Origin: Lachnoclostridium sp. Marseille-P6806
GTDB lineage: Bacteria > Bacillota > Clostridia > Lachnospirales > Lachnospiraceae
Length of the DNA: 64,000 nucleotides
NCBI RefSeq assembly: GCF_900625025.1
Contig: NZ_LR130575.1
Coordinates: forward strand, 1-64,000
Direction of reading: 5' to 3'
Shown here: in pieces, positions 62,094 through 64,000 of the stretch
Numbering within the stretch: the stretch's first letter is position 1
How the letters are laid out: every line of letters begins with the position of its first letter
The notes under the pieces: generated by a model
The model's database searches: none
What the model was told of the DNA's origin: nothing
The model's input: only the letters and a program-made list of their open reading frames with translations
Translations under genes and position numbers: made by a program

Positions 62094-62247
62094 ACTCGCG
62101 TTGTGACTATAAATCACGCATTCCTGCGCGGCTGCCGTGTGTTTGCAAGAGGCAAATGGCAGACAAGTCCTTCCGGCGGTACGGCTTTGTGCCGCTGCCC
62201 GCGAGCTGGATGCGGAAGACAAACTAATTTTTAGTGGAGGAAACAAA

Positions 62248-63009
62248 ATGAGCGTAGTATCGATGAAGCAGCTTCTGGAAGCCGGTGTGCACTTCGGTCA
62301 TCAGACCAGAAGATGGAACCCCAAGATGGCGCCGTATATCTTTACGGAGAGAAACGGCATCCACATCATTGACCTGCAGAAGTCCGTCGTAAAGGTGGAC
62401 GAGGCCTACAAGGCGGTCTTTGAGATCGTCGAGCAGGGCGGAACCATTCTCTTTGTCGGCACCAAGAAGCAGGCGCAGGATGCGATCAAGGCCGAGGCGG
62501 AGCGCTGCGGCATGTATTATGTCAATCAGAGATGGCTCGGCGGCATGCTGACCAACTTCAAGACCATCCAGAGCCGCGTGGCGCGTCTCAACAAGATCGA
62601 TCAGATGGAAGCAGACGGGACGTTCGACGTGCTTCCCAAGAAAGAGGTTGCGCAGCTTCAGAAAGAGCAGGAAAAGCTGCAGAAGAACATCGGCGGCATC
62701 CGCAACATGACCCGCATTCCGGACGCAATCTTCGTGGTCGATCCCAAGAAAGAGAAGATCTGCGTGCAGGAGGCGCATGCGCTGGGCATTACGCTGATCG
62801 GCATCGGCGACACCAACTGCGATCCGGAGGAGCTGGATTTTGTGATCCCGGGCAACGACGATGCGATTCGCGCCGTCAAGCTTCTGACCGGCAAGATGGC
62901 GGATGCCGTCGTTGAGGCGAAGCAGGGAGAAGAGAACGTCGACGACGAGGCGCTCGCGGCTGAGTCCGCAGCGTCTGAGGCGGAGCAGGCGGCTGAGGGA
63001 ACGCTGTAA
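62248..63009 (+). CDS. rpsB: 30S ribosomal protein S2
   Basis: 253 residues. [68 protein letters not shown] and GIGDTNCDP are the family signatures. The C-terminal tail is acidic and Ala-rich. GTGGAGGAAAC precedes the ATG at 62248. It is followed by tsf in the usual order. Confidence 0.98.
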   Translation: MSVVSMKQLLEAGVHFGHQTRRWNPKMAPYIFTERNGIHIIDLQKSVVKVDEAYKAVFEIVEQGGTILFVGTKKQAQDAIKAEAERCGMYYVNQRWLGGMLTNFKTIQSRVARLNKIDQMEADGTFDVLPKKEVAQLQKEQEKLQKNIGGIRNMTRIPDAIFVVDPKKEKICVQEAHALGITLIGIGDTNCDPEELDFVIPGNDDAIRAVKLLTGKMADAVVEAKQGEENVDDEALAAESAASEAEQAAEGTL

Positions 63010-63053
63010 TTCAAAGGGCGATTTCCTGCCGCAGGATGGGCAGAACGGATATG

Positions 63054-63079
63054 CAGCCCGTCTGTTTCGGGACGGGCTG
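63054..63079 (+). other. Hairpin between rpsB and tsf
   Basis: CAGCCCGTC pairs with GACGGGCTG over 9 bp around an 8-base loop. No T-run follows. It probably acts as an attenuator or processing site between the two genes, rather than a full terminator. Confidence 0.6.
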
Positions 63080-63109
63080 TGTGGTACGATATGTAAGGAG
63101 GACAGGCAG

Positions 63110-64000
63110 ATGGCAGTAATTACCGCAGCAATGGTGAAAGAGCTGAGAGAGGTCTCCGGTGCAGGCATGATGGACTGCAAAAAGGCGCTGACCGAGTGCG
63201 ACGGCAACATGGACGAGGCGATGGAGTTTCTCAGAAAGAACGGGCAGGCCAAGGCGGAGAAGAAAGCGAACCGCATCGCGGCCGAGGGACTTACCCGCAT
63301 CGCGACGGACGGCGATCGGAGAGCTGCGATCGTCGAGGTTAATTCCGAGACGGATTTCGTGGCGAAGAACGAGAAATTTCAGAACTATGTCGGGAAAGTG
63401 GCGCAGCAGGCGCTTGCCAGCAATGCCGCCGATCTCGATGCGTTCATGGCGGAGAAGTGGCTTGAGAATCCGGAGGAGACGGTAAGCGAGGCTCTGGTCG
63501 AGATGATTGCGGTTATCAGCGAGAAGCTGAGCATCCGCCGTGAGATGAAGATCGAGGAGAATGACGGCGTTCTTGCGACGTACAGTCATGACGGCGGCCG
63601 CATCTCTGTCGTGGTCGACGCCTCCACAGCGGTGGTCAACGATGATATCAGAGAGGCCGTCCGCAATATCGCGATGCAGGTCGCGGCTCTTTCCGCGCAG
63701 TATGTCTCCGTGGACGAGGTTCCGGAAAGCTTCCGCGAGCATGAGAAAGAAATTATCATGGCGAACATCCGGCAGGAGAACGAGCAGCTTCCCGAGAACA
63801 AGAGAAAGCCGGAGCAGATCCTCGAAAAGCAGCTTGTGGGCCGCCTTGCCAAGGAGCTCAAGGAGATCTGCCTGAACGATCAGATCTATGTCAAGGCCGA
63901 GGATGGCAAGCAGACCGTGGCGCAGTATCTGGCCGAGGTCGGCAGGAGAAACGGCACCGAGCTTGCGATCCGCAGATTTGTTCGCTGGGAGGTCGGTGAA
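63110..64000 (+). CDS. tsf: Translation elongation factor Ts (C-terminus beyond window)
   Basis: 297 residues are visible. AMVKELREVSGAGMMDCKKAL, NMDEAMEFLRKNG and VEVNSETDFVAKNE are the N-terminal and core motifs that contact EF-Tu. The dimerisation region (AAQVAALSAQYVS-like, LEKQLVGRLAKELKE) follows. EF-Ts of this type is about 300-310 residues long, so only a few residues are missing. AAGGAGG lies 8 bases before the ATG. Confidence 0.97.
   Translation, partial: MAVITAAMVKELREVSGAGMMDCKKALTECDGNMDEAMEFLRKNGQAKAEKKANRIAAEGLTRIATDGDRRAAIVEVNSETDFVAKNEKFQNYVGKVAQQALASNAADLDAFMAEKWLENPEETVSEALVEMIAVISEKLSIRREMKIEENDGVLATYSHDGGRISVVVDASTAVVNDDIREAVRNIAMQVAALSAQYVSVDEVPESFREHEKEIIMANIRQENEQLPENKRKPEQILEKQLVGRLAKELKEICLNDQIYVKAEDGKQTVAQYLAEVGRRNGTELAIRRFVRWEVGE

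Noticed and set aside
57480-62246. Very long open frame on the minus strand (over 1500 codons) opposite the giant adhesin
   Set aside because: Its product is dominated by Arg, His and Pro with no domain pattern, and it mirrors the codon bias of the + strand gene. The + strand frame carries clear motifs along its length.

Overview
The window is GC-rich, densely coding chromosome, almost all on the + strand. It looks like a monoderm Firmicute of class Clostridia, most likely Lachnospiraceae-like. Pointers are a CIRCE-controlled groESL operon, CodY behind topA, the ispF-cysS-miniIII-rlmB-sigH order, a YqhQ (DUF1385) protein, HemZ next to rel, and purine synthesis that uses a separate PurO-type IMP cyclohydrolase. 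The family is inferred from gene content and order only.

Layout: (1) 1-5.5 kb is a carbohydrate-use remnant: the end of an ISLre2-like insertion sequence, a GH78 alpha-L-rhamnosidase, a broken GH43-like glycosidase and an aldo/keto reductase. (2) 5.5-8.8 kb is a metal island: a DtxR/MntR-like repressor whose promoter overlaps a palindrome, a DUF6110 protein, a P1B-type metal ATPase and a 26-residue membrane peptide. (3) 8.8-15.1 kb holds a phosphopantetheinyl transferase (the only intact gene on the minus strand), a 2-hydroxyacid dehydrogenase, an AraC regulator, purC, a diguanylate cyclase and a membrane-anchored EEP-family protein. (4) 15.1-24.8 kb is housekeeping: purO plus AICAR transformylase, ispF, cysS, mini-RNase III, rlmB, a SigH-like sigma factor, rpmE, yqhQ, prmC and prfA. 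(5) 24.9-41.4 kb: pheA, ppx and ppk1, an OGG-type glycosylase, groES/groEL, rel, a metallo-beta-lactamase, hemZ, topA and codY. (6) 41.4-62.0 kb is a 20-kb type IV pilus locus. (7) 62-64 kb is rpsB and tsf; tsf runs off the end.

The pilus locus is the most striking part. It has a prepilin peptidase, PilM/N/O-like assembly proteins, extension (PilB) and retraction (PilT) ATPases, the PilC platform protein, a short major pilin, three or four minor pilin-like proteins, and a 3004-residue protein. That giant starts with a canonical class III prepilin signal and continues into duplicated GLUG-rich modules, MucBP/InlB-like regions and an MBG-like C-terminus. It reads as a very large pilus-borne adhesin with no sortase or membrane anchor of its own.

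A second theme is structured intergenic repeats. Two nearly full copies (before the broken GH43 gene and before purC) and shortened copies (before pheA and ppk1) share hairpins and a 3' end that supplies the ribosome binding site. The hairpins before purC and ppk1 have identical geometry and two compensated base changes. Other compound inverted and direct repeats follow groEL and pilC, and a 22-bp perfect inverted repeat precedes purO.
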